Positions 14,201 to 29,200 are shown, numbered from the stretch's first letter. The stretch: 64,000 nt of DNA from Siphonodentalium dalli (GCA_032622095.1 CP136068.1:113909546-113973545), one strand, 5' to 3'. Notes: a model not told the origin generated them from the sequence alone. A program made the numbers and translations.

Positions 14201-17200
14201 ATTACACACAGTTATCATATTTCTAGTGCTCGACTGTCTGGCTACCAAACACACTAGAATTACATACAGTTATCATAGATTCTAGTGCTCGACTGTCTGG
14301 CTACCAAACACACTAGAATTACATACAGTTATCATAGATTCTAGTGCTCGACTGTCTGGCTACCAAACACAATAGAATTACATACAGTTATCATTTATAG
14401 ATTCTAGTGCTGGACAAACGCATAATTGTCAGAGTAGATGCGTACATTCTGATAGCAAGTTGTGAAGACAGAACACTGAACAATCATATATGATTAACCC
14501 TTTCTATACTAAATATCCACTGACGAGCAGTTCCCTAAGGAAATGTTCAGATAATAAGTTCAACAAAACTTATTATCTAAACATTTCCCACCAATGAATA
14601 TGAATTGGTATTTTTTTTACCCTGTGCCAATGCATTCTCTTATATATGCGAGTCGACCATATGTCGCCTCGCATATATAAGAGAATGCATTGGCCTAACA
14701 ATTTTTTACAATTTTAATAATTTTTTCTTGTATTCTTTAACAATTTTATAATTTCACCCATACAGAGCCCCAGACAAACATGAGCAGACGAAACTCTTCT
14801 ATATGCTTCTATATATGTGTGGGGCTCCCTGCAGGGTAATGGATGTTTTTTATTTTATGTCCTAAAAATTTTAAGAAACATTTATTTAAAAAAAATGATA
14901 AAAAATTGTTAGGCCAATGCATTCTCTTATATATGCGAGGCGACCTATGGTCGACTCGCATATATAAGAGAATGCAATGGCACAGGGTAAAAAAAATCCG
15001 ACTTACGACTGGATTTGATATGGCGGGTCACATATTTGTTCCTCAATAGTCTACTCCACTTGTATTGATTGGCATTTCATCTCGCTGTCATCTATTCTAA
15101 TATCCTTAACACCCCTCAAGATGAATAATAGACAATTTCAATATATACTTTTATAACTGATAGGGAGAACCTATTTAGTATAGAAGGGTTAAATAAGCTA
15201 CAGTTATGTCCTAAATAATTACTCTAAACTATAGCAGAATTATGGGAAATTTTCAGGATTTAGACGGAAATATGGCTTGCTGCCATTCATCAGAAAGCTC
15301 TCGGTGAGAGCTTTCCGCTAAATGGCAACAAGCCATATTTCCGACTAAATCCTGAAAAATACCCATAATTCTTCTGTGGTTAAGGAGTCCATTATTTACA
15401 GTATTACTGTATATATATTTATTGAAGTTCGATCAGGAGTGTATGGCAGTGAAAGAGTTAATAACACCGTCCAGTTTGTTTTGGTTTAAATTGGGTCAAT
15501 TTCGTGTATGTTTAAGTGATCACTCACTGCGCCAAGCGCGTGTGAGTCTTTTCGCACGGCTGATTTTGTATCGACTAAAGAAGCTTGTCACCTGGAACAA
15601 GCTTCACTCTACGTCGGATTTTGTAGTTTATTCCCCCCACCCACCCGCAACATAACTATCAAGAACATGCTCTTAAGAACTGAAGAGTATTTTACAAAGT
15701 TTGCGAAATGTATTATTATTATCGAATTGTTGGTCAACGATATCTATCTACATACCCTGATTTGCCATTAAAGTTCATATATATCGTACCATACATTCTT
15801 TGTCATCATTCCATAAATAATTTATGTTCGGTCGAGCCTGGCGAGTTAAAACATAACTAATTCTAGAAAAAAGGCTGAAACTGGAGGCAGGCCAGAAATT
15901 ATGGTGCCGGACATTGCAGAATGAGGTCCCCCAGAAGGTGAATTTAGTGACGCTACCCCACACAGCCTATGCTAGCATCACTAAATTCACCTTATGGGGA
16001 CCTCATTCTGCTTAATTAGGCCTCATTGTCTCTGGATAGTATCTTTATTTTTAAATTAACAAGTTTTTTTAGCTTCTGTAGATTCTTTAGAAACATTATT
16101 TTACTTTTTAGTTTAGTTTCTCTATATCCTATATGGACAGATGACACAGTGCATAATTGATGTGTCCAATAAATGCCCACAGTCCAAGAACAACTTATGG
16201 AGTGACAAACATTCCAACAACATGGTTATTGAGTGAGGGTGTCCAAATAGAGACCTATCACAACTGTCACCATATATGGGCGGAGTTAAAGCACCAACTA
16301 GAAAGTAGAACACATTTCAGTATGTTATTGATTGAAATGTATGGTTGTTTTCGATAAATGTGGCATGTACCCAGTTCTACCAACTTTTTTCAACACAATT
16401 TTCGGTAAATTCGTGAGAGACGGCTATGGCTTGAATTGCTTGAGAATTTGCCGGGGCAAAATTGCCAGTGTGCAAGTTTGTCTCTTAACCCTTTACCCAA
16501 CAAACCGGCCAAAAACGCCCAAATAAAGCTTCAACAGCCTAAAATATCTTCGGTCTGTCTCAATAACACCATACAAATATGGATATCATTGGAACCGGTT
16601 CATTGACCACATTGTTACAGTTATGCCCTGTGCCAATGCATTCTCTTATATATGCGAGTAGACCATAGGTCGCCTCGCATATATAAGAGAATGCATTGGC
16701 CTAAAAAACATTTTTTAACAATTTTTATAATATTTTTCTACATTATTTGACAATTTTATCATTTTTAATATGTGTTAAGCCAATGCATTCTCTTATATAT
16801 GCGAGGCGACCTATGGTCGACTCGCATATATAAGAGAATGCATTGGCACAGGGCCGTTGGGTAAAGGGTTAAATCACCAGTTTTGTGGGGCGAATATCAT
16901 GCATGTGATTATAAGTGATGGGTATCTTCTGGTATTGATTATACTTATTCCGATATATAAGTATGTGCAATAAATAATTAATTTGATGCAATAGAGTGAT
17001 ATCATATAAATAGTTTTTGAAACCATATAAAAATGACACAAAAGACAAATGATGTAATATACATATATTTAGTGTAACATGGTGTTCGCCATGCTTTGTT
17101 GGTATTTTGAAACTCATGTTCTATATATGCTATGATTTATTGTGTGAATATTAATAAACTCATCTTTAAAAAAACAAGTTCTGCAAACTTACGCAAACAC

Positions 17201-20200
17201 TTTGAAGAAATTCATGTCCCCTATCTCCACCAAGTGAGCTCCAAATGAAAGACTAGCAGCAAATACAAAGTATATTATACAGTAACTGAAGCCCACAGCT
17301 ATAGCCTGCAGGATCAGTGACTTCAGCTTCTTCCTGTCAATAAAGATATTTATAAATATGTATAGGTGAGATATCAAACACGGTAACACAGGGGTTTGGG
17401 TGGCGAAATTTGTTAATCAGTAACATAAATGGCCATTAGTTAAACGGACATGGCTCATTCGAACCTCAACATGTTTTCTACCTAATTTGGAGGGACGGAT
17501 ATGATAGGTCAATAAATTCACGAAATATTGGTAAGCCGGCTTCATATGCTTTGAAAATCACTTTGCCAAAGTCACAACCATTTTCCAACCGTTTTCAATT
17601 TTTCGCCCGAAATCAGAAAACGTTCTTTATTGCTACCATATCAGGAATAGAAAAACACGGAACGCTCTGTTCTGTTCCATGTCGCGCAAATGGCTGTTTT
17701 TGTTTGGGACCCAAACACCTTGTTCATTTGTTGCATTTTTCATTACTTCAATGCATCGTTTTGGGTTACAAAATGCTCGTAGAAAGGTAGTTAATATATT
17801 TATCGACCTATTTCGATACTGGGAATAATTCAAAAGCGAATAATATTATTTGTATTTTGGAGCACAAACCGCCATGTGGCTTTAACGGAGCAAAGACCCA
17901 ATAGCAAAAAGACTCTTTTAGTGCGTTTGATGAACCAATGCAGAGAAATTGCAAATATGGTTGAACTTCAGAAAATTTGGCCGTAAACAATACTAATTTT
18001 AAAAAACATAATTTTGTTTGGAAACATTTATTTTTAATTTATTTTTTGTAAAAAATATAGTTTCTTTGTAAGTTTTGATTATTGAAATGAGCGACGTTCA
18101 ATTGACAAAATCGCTTTTGGTGAGCTTGATGAAAAAATTGGTGAACATTAGGCACAAAATCCACATTGACATAAATGACAGTATATGAGTATATGACACA
18201 CACAATCCTGATGCATTTGTGTGTTTTTTATGTCGTTGTGATGTGCGAAATGTATAATACTTATTTTACCCAAAATAGTCCTACATTAACACTGATAGAA
18301 TTTCTAATGCACAATTAACAACTTTGGTCAATACCACTGTGTAGGAACTGTTACATCGGAAGTCGTTCTATCGCCGGTTTGTGGTGGTTCTTGACTGATT
18401 TGTGACGGTTCTTGCCGATCGAAATTATACATTTTCACGACTTTTTGACAGTTAAAACGCAATTTTGAGGCATCTAGGTGATAATTCGATTAGTTATTTT
18501 CGATCCCATCACAATCTGTGGCACCAATGAGCGTGTTAATAACAAAACTTTCATTGTGCGAGTCATAACAACGACAAAAACCGCGAATTTTGATAATTGT
18601 TTGGGTTCTCTCCTGATCGAGTCGGTTCTCTCCCCATTTAATCGTTCTATACGGGTAAAACTATGGCTAATATTTGCCATGGTACATGGTTCAAACTGCC
18701 AATTTTGTGAAAGTATACAAAGATAAACACACAACAAACTATGCATTATGTTGAAATTTGCACCACTTGTCATTAATTTCGATGAATTACACTGCCTTTC
18801 TATGCTTATCCAATAAGCTGTGTTATGCCTATCAAAATTCACAAAGTCGCCAGCTAGTTTGAAAATAACACGTTTTGCAGGCCCGACATTTCCATGAGTC
18901 AACAGCCGGTCAACAATAGTGAAATTTCATTGCGCTGGACTTTGTAAAGCGTGAGCGTAGACGGGATATATAGAGTTATCTGTCTTGTATTTTATCTATT
19001 ATATATTTTGGACTTCTGTCTGTATGTATGTATTTGTGTTATGGACTCGAAAAAACTGCTCGACCGATCCGATCAAATTTGGTGTGTAGGCCTACTTTGA
19101 TCCGGGGAACAATATGGGTGGGTCCAATTTCACGTGCGTCTGTGTCCTTGAGCTTGACCTCGCTCAAATACGCTCATATAGGCATGTTTCTGGACCTCGA
19201 CCGATCCCTCTCAAATTTGGTAGCTGGTTCTACTTTGATCACGGGAATAATATGGGCGGGTCCAATTTCACTTGCGACCGTGCCCTTGACCTTGACCTCG
19301 CTCATATAGGCATGTTTCTGGACCTCGACCGATCTGACTCAAATTTGGTATAATGTAGGCCTACTTTGATCCCGGGAACAATATGGGTGGGTTCAATTTC
19401 ACATGCGACCATGTCCTTGACCTTGACCATATTCGCTCATATAGGCATGTTTCCGGGCCGATCGAACAATAGTTTGCCCAGGCGGAGACGTCCACAAAAA
19501 AATCCCTAAATAGCCCGGACGAAGAGGGGGCACATCGGCTAGTGTTGTCTATTTCCGTAGACGTATTTTACTCAACAAAAAGCCAAAAATAAGACGTTAA
19601 AAGTTCGTTGACACCCATGCAATGTTCTGATTACGCAGTTTTATATGAAGTTTATGTCGGGCATCCGCTTGCTGGATGCTGATTATCTGGGTTAAATTCT
19701 AGAATATGCAGCTATTAAAGCATATACAAGCACGATAATCTTCCATTCAATCGTATTTTAGATTGACTAGGGATCTTTGATTTTTTAATAGAAGATATAA
19801 AAAAGCAAAGAATCCTACAGTTACGAATATTATTATATGGATGTTAAACCTTTGGTTACTAAATGCGCTGTAATGAGAATTGACTTGAATCCTATTGATT
19901 AATTTGTAGGAATGATTAGCTATTAAGTTCAACAAGCAGTAACATATAAAAAAGAGAAAAGAATCATGCAGTTACAAATATTATTATATGGATGTTAATC
20001 CTTTGGTGACTAAATGTGCTATAAAGAGAAGCGACTTGAATCCTATTGATTAATTTGTAGGAATGCTCAGCTATTAAATTCAACACGGAGTAACAGATTG
20101 TTTGAATTATTAGCTAAACATTCAAACAAATGAATCATTAAAAATTAGTGTTATGGGTGTCTGAACCTGACTATTATAAGGCACATTATTATTCCTCGCT

Positions 20201-23200
20201 ACTAACGTGTCAAGTGAGCAGGGACGTGGGCTGGAGGGTATCCAATGTTGGGGCGTCCACCATGGAATTTCCAACCGCACCATCCCCTTGAAACAGACCA
20301 AACTCATGCACAAGGCCTGGGCTTTGGTTTTCCCCAACTGCATGACACATTATAGCTCTAGATTATATACCATTCTGAAGTGAATTGATCAGTAGCCTTT
20401 GATTGGCCACCATGCAAACCGGGGGAGAAACTCAGGATACATGGGCCCAGTGAGAAAATGTGGATATCTGAACCTGACAATTGCAAAAAAAAATCTAGAC
20501 TGGCTTCAAGATTCCCAAGTGTTGGACGTTTCCAACCTGGCGCCCCCACCCCCACAAGATTGGAAATGTTCCCAACAGATGGAGAGAGAGAGATTTATTT
20601 TGCAAAAGAGCATACATTATTTAATACAAAGCATATTAAATAAATGGAATTAGATTATTTGTCCATTAAACCAGTTTCTTGCCAATTGGGGGGGGGGGTA
20701 AATGTGATATAGAAAACTAGATCACACCTGCTCCCTACTTCATGTCCACCCATCATGAGTTTTGGATCAACTCTAAAGAAGAGGTGTCCATTTGTATATG
20801 TCAAATATGGTTGATTACATGTTTAAAGTGTAGGAAAGTGTGCAAATGTTAGTCTAAAAACGACAAAATCCCCACTATTAAATTGTTGTCAAATCAAATT
20901 AAGAGAACAATTTCAACATATTGTTGGTGTTAAATTTCAAACCAATCTATTGTAAGATAAGAAATTTGTAACTGTTGAACATTTTGACCAAAGTTGGGGA
21001 TAGACACCAATTAAGCACCCCCTCCCCAAGTCCCCCCACCACCCCAATCACGTCATAACCTATCAATGATTCAGTTGAACGTGATTTCATAAGTTATATT
21101 CATGTCTGGGCGACACACATGTGTAAATGTCCCTCAGGCGGACTTCAGAGGAGGAAATATGATGGCGCTGACATTGAAATATTGTCACACCTGGATCTTT
21201 CAATAATGCCCAAATTAAGTAAATGAATATAACATATTCTCCTGAGAGTAGATTTATATTACCATTGGTCATTTATATAGGCGGGCATGATTATGATACT
21301 ATACTCATCGGGACTTTCAATATTTTATTTCTGCCTATTAATGTCACTTAATCTCCCGTATTAGGTATTTATTGTGTTATTTCTTAATATACCTGTTCTA
21401 TTATGCAAATTACATAAGCTACAGTCATTATCTGGTTTAAAATGTCAGATACACAAGACGATTTTCGAACCCAAGTGCAGAAATCGTTCGAATAAATCTC
21501 ATGGACAGAACTGTCACAGCCATAATCGGTTTGAACCCGCACGAGGTCACAGCTCCCAATTATCAACCCCTATCGGGATACTTTCTCAGCTATTTTACAA
21601 AAGAATAACACGGGTACACTTTATAGTCAGTGTTTGTCTTCAGAATGCGTTTCATATTTTATACGCCACGAAAAACAAAGAAATTGCGTCCACGTGGCTT
21701 GATTTTCAGTGATAACATGTTGATATTTACGCGTTAACTCACTAATACCGAGTTAATTGTGGTCTAGAGTTCAGGTTTCTATAACACGGCACTTCTGCAG
21801 CCTCTGTTCATTCAGGAAAGTTTAATATATTCAAGATATCTATAATTATGATTGATTTTGTCACAAAAATGGTTATTTTCAATCATCAGGAACCGTAACA
21901 AATCAGGCAAGAACCATCACAATACCTGCGATAGAATGACTTCCGATGTAACAGTTCCTACACAGTGGTCAATACAGTTGGAAATTTAATTCTTGACACA
22001 ACATCAGTTTGAAATATCAGACACAAAAATAGGTTGAAATTGTTCTTATAATTTGATTTTCAAACCAATAGTTAGCAGGAAATTTGTTTAAGACCAACAG
22101 TAGCATATTTTGTTACTTTCGGTCAAAATTGTGGCCTGAAGGCCCACAGTTGGAATAGTTGTCCACCCTTATGGGGTGTCAGGTTGGATATTACTAACAG
22201 CTGAAAAGTTTCGGAGGTTGGTCAGATTCAAGTGGGTGCAGTTGGGAAGTAAAACCCTCTTACCGCGTCCCTCATCAAACATTGCAGTGGATCTTGAATC
22301 TTTATGGACTTCAGAACTGTGACACAACGGCGACATTTTTCCAACTTAGCATTAATAATAGTGTCATATAAGATGTCTTAGACATATATATAGACATTAT
22401 TAAAGATACGGGAGGCGTTAGCGGTGGGTGGTATGCTGTTAAAATATTCACCTCTGTCAAAAACCGAGCAGGCTCTTGTTTACGTACACCATCGTACGTC
22501 TTGACGACAATATACTATTTACGCACTGATTATGTTTGGCATATGAACAAAACTATATATATTTTAATATTCCTTCTGTTGATGGCGATTTGAACAAATA
22601 TGAATATTTATGCAACGAACGCCGCACGTGCCTTTAAATTACCGTTGTAATTTGGCACCAGAATTGCTTGGTTCTACAGTACCAGTTTGCAATAGTGCTA
22701 TTTTGATTACCGGTAGGCACTATATTTTTGGGCCCAATGTTGCGCTAATATTGCAACAACTCGGCACTTATAATATTGCCATATTCCACTAAGTTTAATA
22801 TCATGACATTTCGTGCTCAATTGTGAGTTAAAAGTGATGTGAAACACTCCGGTAGTGTGATCAAATAAAAATGGAGAACAATCTTGCTCAAAATTGTTAA
22901 TTTTTTACGAATATTAATCCAAATTGACAACATTATGATATATTCAGTGTAAATGCAATGGCTATCGATGGCAACATCATTTGCATTGGTTTATCATCGA
23001 TAGTTGCATCCCGAATCGAGATGGCAATATTCAATATCGAGCATAGTTCAGACGATGTTTTCTGCGGAGTGGTTTGGTCCATTTCTTTGAAATTTTCCGA
23101 GAAGTTAGTAGAATGTTACATTCTCCAGATTGGCCTGGGTACTAACTTATCAATTTCACGCATCCAAAAAAAGTCCATAATATGTTGATCTTAATTCGTA

Positions 23201-26200
23201 CGGAGCCAGAATAAGCTGATAAAAGATATATCATACTCATGCCTGAGTTTTGTGCCTGTCATTTGCAGAATGAGGTCCCCAGATGGTGAATTTAGTGAGG
23301 CTATCCCACATAGTGGGTTAGCATCACTAGATTCAGCCCCTGGGGACCTCATTCTGCTTAGGCCTCATCTTATATGGAAAGTTTCTTTGTTATCAAATTT
23401 CTATAGAAACTTCTTCATATAGATTCTATTTTTTTTAGTTTAGTTTCTCTATATCCCCAAATTGGCAGACGACACGTTGCATAATCGAGGTTCCCAATGG
23501 GTATACATCACAATATTCACAATTTGGGAACTTCAATCTGAGTTTATACTTCCCATAGCAGATGAGGCCATGCAGAGGTGAATTTGGTGATGCTAGCCTG
23601 CTATTTGGGATACCGTAACTAAATTAACCCTCTGGGGACCTCATTCTGCAAATGACAGGCACAATAAACTAAGGCTTGTCATACTCCGATATAAAGTATA
23701 TGTACTCCACAACAATAAACCAGTAAACGCCCAACAAGTCGGTACACATCCTACCGTAATGCCCTAAGTAATCGACTCCATAACCACAGCAGAATTATGG
23801 GTAACTTTTCAGGATTTAGTCGGAAATATGGCTTGTTGCCATTCATCGGAAAGCTCTCGGCGAGATCTTTCCGATGAATGGCAACAAGCCATATTTCCGA
23901 CTAAATCCTGAAAAGTTACCCATAATTCTGCTGTGGTTATGGAGTCGATTAATTAGGGCATTACTGTAAGTTCCTAACTCACATATATCTTCCGCCCACC
24001 AGTTCTTGGTACTTCTGCTGTAAAACGCCCTCTATCGTAAGTGATGCAACTGTTCTCATATTGTCAACAGCCTCCGTCAATAGCTAAAAGAAATGAAGAT
24101 CGAGTGAAAGTGGTTAACCCTTTACCCAACAGAACGGCCCTGTGCCAATGCATTCTCTTATATATGCGAGTCGACCATAGGTCGCCTCGCATATATAAGA
24201 GAATGCATTGGCTTAACACATTAAAAATTATAAAATTGTTAAAGAATGTAAGAAAATATGGTAAAAAGTGTTAAAAAAGGATTTTTTTTAGGCCAATGCA
24301 TTCTCTTATATATGCGAGGCGACCTATGGTCGACTCGCATATATAAGAGAATGCATTGGCACAGGGCATAACTGTAACTATCACAATGTGGTCAAGGAGC
24401 CGGTTCCAATGATATCCATATTTGTATGGTTCTATTGAGACAGACCGAATATATTTTAGGCTGTTGAAGCTTTATTTGGCCGGTTTTGGCCGGTTTGTTG
24501 GGTAAAGGGTTAAGTCATTTGAGGACAACGGCACCTACCACGTGTCTTATTACCTCTGTGCACCAATTTCCCCACATACTTTCTGAGCTGCATGATAATA
24601 AACACTCATAACATTAATCATGCAATTTATCAATTTAAGTCATCCGAGGTCCAAGCCTTGAAATAGGGTGTCTGTCATTTGCAGAATGAGGTCCCCAGAG
24701 GGTGAATTTAGTGATGCTACCCCGCATAGCGGGCTAGCATCACCAAATTCACCCTCTGGGAACCTCATTCTGCTGAGGTGTAAGCAGAATGGGGTCCCCA
24801 GAGGGTGAATTTGGTGATGCTAGCCCACTATGTGGGGTAGCATCACTAAATTCACCCTCTGGGGACCTCATTCTGCAAATGACAGGCACACTATTTCAAG
24901 GCTTGCCGAGGTCGAAAGCACATATCCCATGACATTCCCCTGACCCAAGCTACATGCAGACTTCAGTCCCCTGCTACGCAGGACTTACTTCTGCCAGCAC
25001 CTACACATAATGTGAAGAAATCACACATTTATTTATTTGAGACTTTTGTGGCTACAATTCATTCTGCTTTATTCTGAGAAACTGAACTTGTCCATATTCA
25101 TTTGAAAATTATCCAGATCAAGCCCGAATGAATTGTAACAGACAAAACACTTTATCAAATTTTTTTAGAAATAATTAAGAAAATACACATGTTGGCAGCG
25201 GTCAGACATAGCGTACGTAGCGAGGGGTCTGAACTCTGTTTTGCAGCTGGCCCCTGGCCATGCGACCAATGTGTACCAATTTTCCTACACAATTATGCCC
25301 CTTTAAGTAGTCTGAGGTAAATGAAAGTGTCAATGACACTGTAGCTCAACTTGGAAAGGGAATAATTTAATTTGTTACTGTCGATGGAGTGATTAGGAAT
25401 TTGGAAAGTTGAATGTCTAATACTAGTTTATCAACATGAAGAGATATATATATATAAAAGTAAAATCTAAGATGGTTGCTGGCGGCTATGTTTTCCAACA
25501 ATTCAAAAACATTTGATAGCTTTAGTCATGCAAAGAGTAGAATCCAAGATGGCCACTGGCAGCCATGTTTTAATGCCGAATAACCCCAAAATGACTCGTT
25601 CCCATCTACATGTCAATGTCAAAAGTCAAGACAAATTTCATAATGATCCGACCAAAGGTACGACCTGTAGCCCGTGCCAATGGATTTAGTCATGCAAAGA
25701 GTAAATCCAAGATGGCTGCTGGTGGCCATGTTTTTTTGCCGAATGACCCCTATATTACTCGTTCCCATCTACATGTCAATATTAACATCCATGACAAATT
25801 TCATGATGATCAGACTAAAGGGACGACCTGTAGCCCATGCTAAAGGATTTAATCGTGCTAATGGATTGAATTTTGAAATCCAGGATGGTTGCTGGCAGCC
25901 ATTTTTTTTGTCCGAATGACCCCAAAATGATTCGTTGCCATCTACATTCCAATTTCAACAGTCATGACAAATTTCATGATGATCAGACTAAAGATATAAC
26001 CTGTAGCTCGTGCTACATGTAAATGATTTAGTCATACAAAGAGTAAAATCCAAGATGGCTGATGGCAGCCATATTTTTTGGCCGAATGACCCCAAAATTA
26101 CTCATTTCCCATCTACATGTCATTGTTAACATCCATGACAAATTTGATGATGATCCGATCAAAGGTACGACCTGTAGCCTGTGCCAAAGGATTTAGTCAT

Positions 26201-29200
26201 ACAAAGAGTAACATCCAAGATGGCTGCCAGCGGCCATGTTTTTTGGCCAAATAACCCCAAAATTACTCGTTCCCATCTACATCTCAATATTAACATCCAT
26301 GACAAATTTCATGATGATAAGACAAACAGTACGACCTGTAGTCCGTGCTAATGGATTGAATTTTGAAATCCAAGATGGCTGCTGGCGGCCATGTTTTTTA
26401 GCCGAATGACCCCAAAATGACTCGTTCCCATCTACATGACACTGTTAACATTCATGACAAATTTTATGATGATCCGACCAAAGGTACGACCTGTAGCCTG
26501 TGCCAAAGCATTTAGTTATGCAAAGAGTAAAATCCAAAACGGCTGCCGGTGGCAATGTTTTTTGGCCAAATGACCCCAAAATTAATTGTTCCCATCTACA
26601 TGTCAATATTAACATCCATGACAAATTTCATGATGATCAGATGAACAGTACGACCTGTAGCCGGTGCTAATGGATTGAATTTTGAAATCCAAGATGGCCG
26701 CTGGCGGCCATGTTTTTTGTCCGAATGACCCCAAAATGACTCGTTCCCATCTATATTCCAATTTCAACAGCCATGACAAATTTTATGATGATCAGACTAA
26801 AGGTACGACCTGTAGCCCGTGCTAAATGATTTAGTCATACAAAGAGTAAAATCCAAGATGGCTGCTGGCGGCCATGTTTTTTGGCCGAATGGCCCCAAAA
26901 TTACTCGTTCCCATCTACATTTCAATATTAACATCCACGACAAATTTCATGATGATCAGACAAACAGTACGACCTGTAGCCCATGCTAATGGATTGAATT
27001 TTGAAATCCAAGATGGCCACTGGCGGCCATGTTTTTTTCCGAATGACCCCAAAATGAATTGTTCAAGTCTAAATGTTGATGTCAACAGCTATGACAAATT
27101 TCGTAATGATCCGACCAAAGGTACAACCTGTAGCCTGTATTGTTGACGCATCACGTACACACGTGCACACGGACGACAGACGGCAAAGCCATGGCAATAG
27201 CTCAAACTTTACAAAGTAAAGTTGAGCTAAAAATGACGGGTGACAAACATGACATGCAAGAAACTAATGTCACCATTGTATCACTGATAACGATATAAAG
27301 AAAATCAGCAAACTGATGCATTATATCAGTAAAAATATCGCCTTGGTAACCTTTGGGAAGCGCGTTATATCTTAGGTTATCTTGTATGGATCGTCTTGAA
27401 ATCGTGCCCTATTCTGAGATGTGCCCAGAACATGGTCACAATTTGGGTTCAATCGGATGTGGGAGTGATCTATTTTTAAATGCGCCAAAATCGTAACAGA
27501 TAAACACAGATACACACACAGACAAACACTTGGATTTAAACAAATAATAAAAATAGATAAAACTTATACAGCGCCAGAAAAATGTTGTTTGAATTGGCAT
27601 GACTAGATATGAATGTCTCGACAATACTACGTCTTTGTTAGGGCCCTGCGAATTGATTCGATTGGATGCGATTTGGAATCTTTCGTCTGATTTGATTCGA
27701 AATCGGCTGTCCTGATTCGAATTGTATCAAATCACTGGCACCAGTTGTATTAATTCTCATTACGGTAATGAACAACATTGCTTTTTCGCGAAGATAGCTT
27801 ATCATATCAACGAAAAACCACACATTACAAACACTGAGCTATAATATATAGACCGCCGAAGCGTTGCATGATTCATGTATTACTGATCTAGCAAACTTTC
27901 ATATATATGTCGAACTTTAGCTACGTGAATGCTTACTGACTTCATTATTGCTTATGATAACATTTTGATATTCCATAGCAGAGATAGCCACAAAGAATGA
28001 GTACTTAATTGATTAAATGTGAATTTGATCCATTTATGGACAATATTTACATTATATACCGACGATCACTTATCGTTGTTACAAAGTTAGTAAATTGATA
28101 CCGGTATGGTCAACAGGGTCGCCAAAGTACCGACGGTACCACAATTTTCGGTACCGGTTCCGTACTGATGTTCAGTACCGCATACCGGGTCGGTAACGGT
28201 ACTCATTGAGTGGACTTTTATACTGCAAATAACTTTGATTTTGTGGGGTTCCATCATCAATTATTTGTTAAGTTCGAGGTTTACTTAAACAACGAAAATA
28301 AAAATCGCAACGACATTTACGATTAAGTTGTTGTCTGTAGCGGTTTTCGGCAAGTCGCAAAGGGAGGATTTATTAAAAGACGGAATGTAGACATGTATGT
28401 TTGACTACTGGGCCGGTTAACATTGTAGGCTTGTATGGATACACTGTACACCATATTATTTGTGTGATAATTAATTAGAGAACTCACTAATCAGCCATAT
28501 TACTCGCATGTTGTAATTTCATAAATGATGTCACCCAAAGTTGTTTCCAGTAAGCCTAGTTGTAGTTGGCTAGTCAGAAAATTTGGAATAGATTTTGAGA
28601 GAAAATACTGCCGCCCACACAATGCATGCATTTTGTCAATTTCGTGACAAGTTGGCATACTGCGGCATACTGTGCATTTGATGTTTGAATGTGCTGACTA
28701 TATCACGTTAACCCATCGCAGTTGTGTTTGGCGCTATGTTGAGCTGCTTAATTAACCCTTTATAATCATTAATAGGTATATTGATAGAAATCAACAATCA
28801 GTACCGAGAACCGTTGGTAATCGACATAAAAACCGGGTACCGATTTAATTCCTGATTACCGCCGGTTCCGGTACCGGTACCGGTACCAGCAACCCTGATG
28901 GTCACTCAGTCAAGTGATAACTACATCATCACTATTGATACGTCTGATGTAATGATTCGATTCGAGATTCGATGCGATTCGGAATAATTTGGCTGATCCG
29001 ATTCGAGATTCGATTCGAACTGAAAATGCCCGATTCGCAGGGCCCTAGTCTTTGTTTGTGTTTGTTTTTTATTCCAAAAAATCAGCAACTTGATTATGAT
29101 TTACAATATTATTCCATTCCTAGCTAAACACTTACCGCCGATGCCAAAATAATTGTTTCCTTGTCATCCATCGCTAAACCACTAATCACCTTTATTTGCA

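Larger units (their letters stand above)
18335..21967. mobile_element. 3633-bp hAT-like insertion, CACTGTGTAGGAACTG termini
   Basis: Inverted ends CACTGTGTAGGAACTGTTAC and its complement, extended by subterminal inverted sequence (ttcttgactgatttgt/acaaatcaggcaagaa), with an exact 8-bp duplication GTCAATAC (18327-18334, 21968-21975). ORFs at 18474-18902 (minus, 142 codons) and 21374-21712 (plus, 112 codons) resemble no transposase I know. It contains a tandem array (19060-19450), a direct duplication (19799-20084) and other nested repeats. Confidence 0.88.
17880..22090. repeat. Repeat family H interrupted by a 3.6-kb insertion
   Basis: The two halves (17880-18334 and 21968-22090) align to 9490-9960 once the insertion 18335-21967 and one duplicated 8-mer are removed. 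Confidence 0.8.

Noticed and set aside
14213-14412. CRISPR-like regular repeats; also the arrays at 25473 and 61990
   Set aside because: Unit spacing reflects ordinary tandem duplication with no unique spacers or cas genes, and the window is eukaryotic.
18474-18902. 142-codon minus ORF in the 3.6-kb element as a transposase
   Set aside because: No conserved DDE-type, BED-finger or hAT dimerisation pattern visible, and it overlaps an ORF on the other strand.
21530-21575. tRNA-derived SINE promoter (cggtttgaacccgcacgagg)
   Set aside because: Only a loose B-box-like string; no A box at proper spacing and no tail found.
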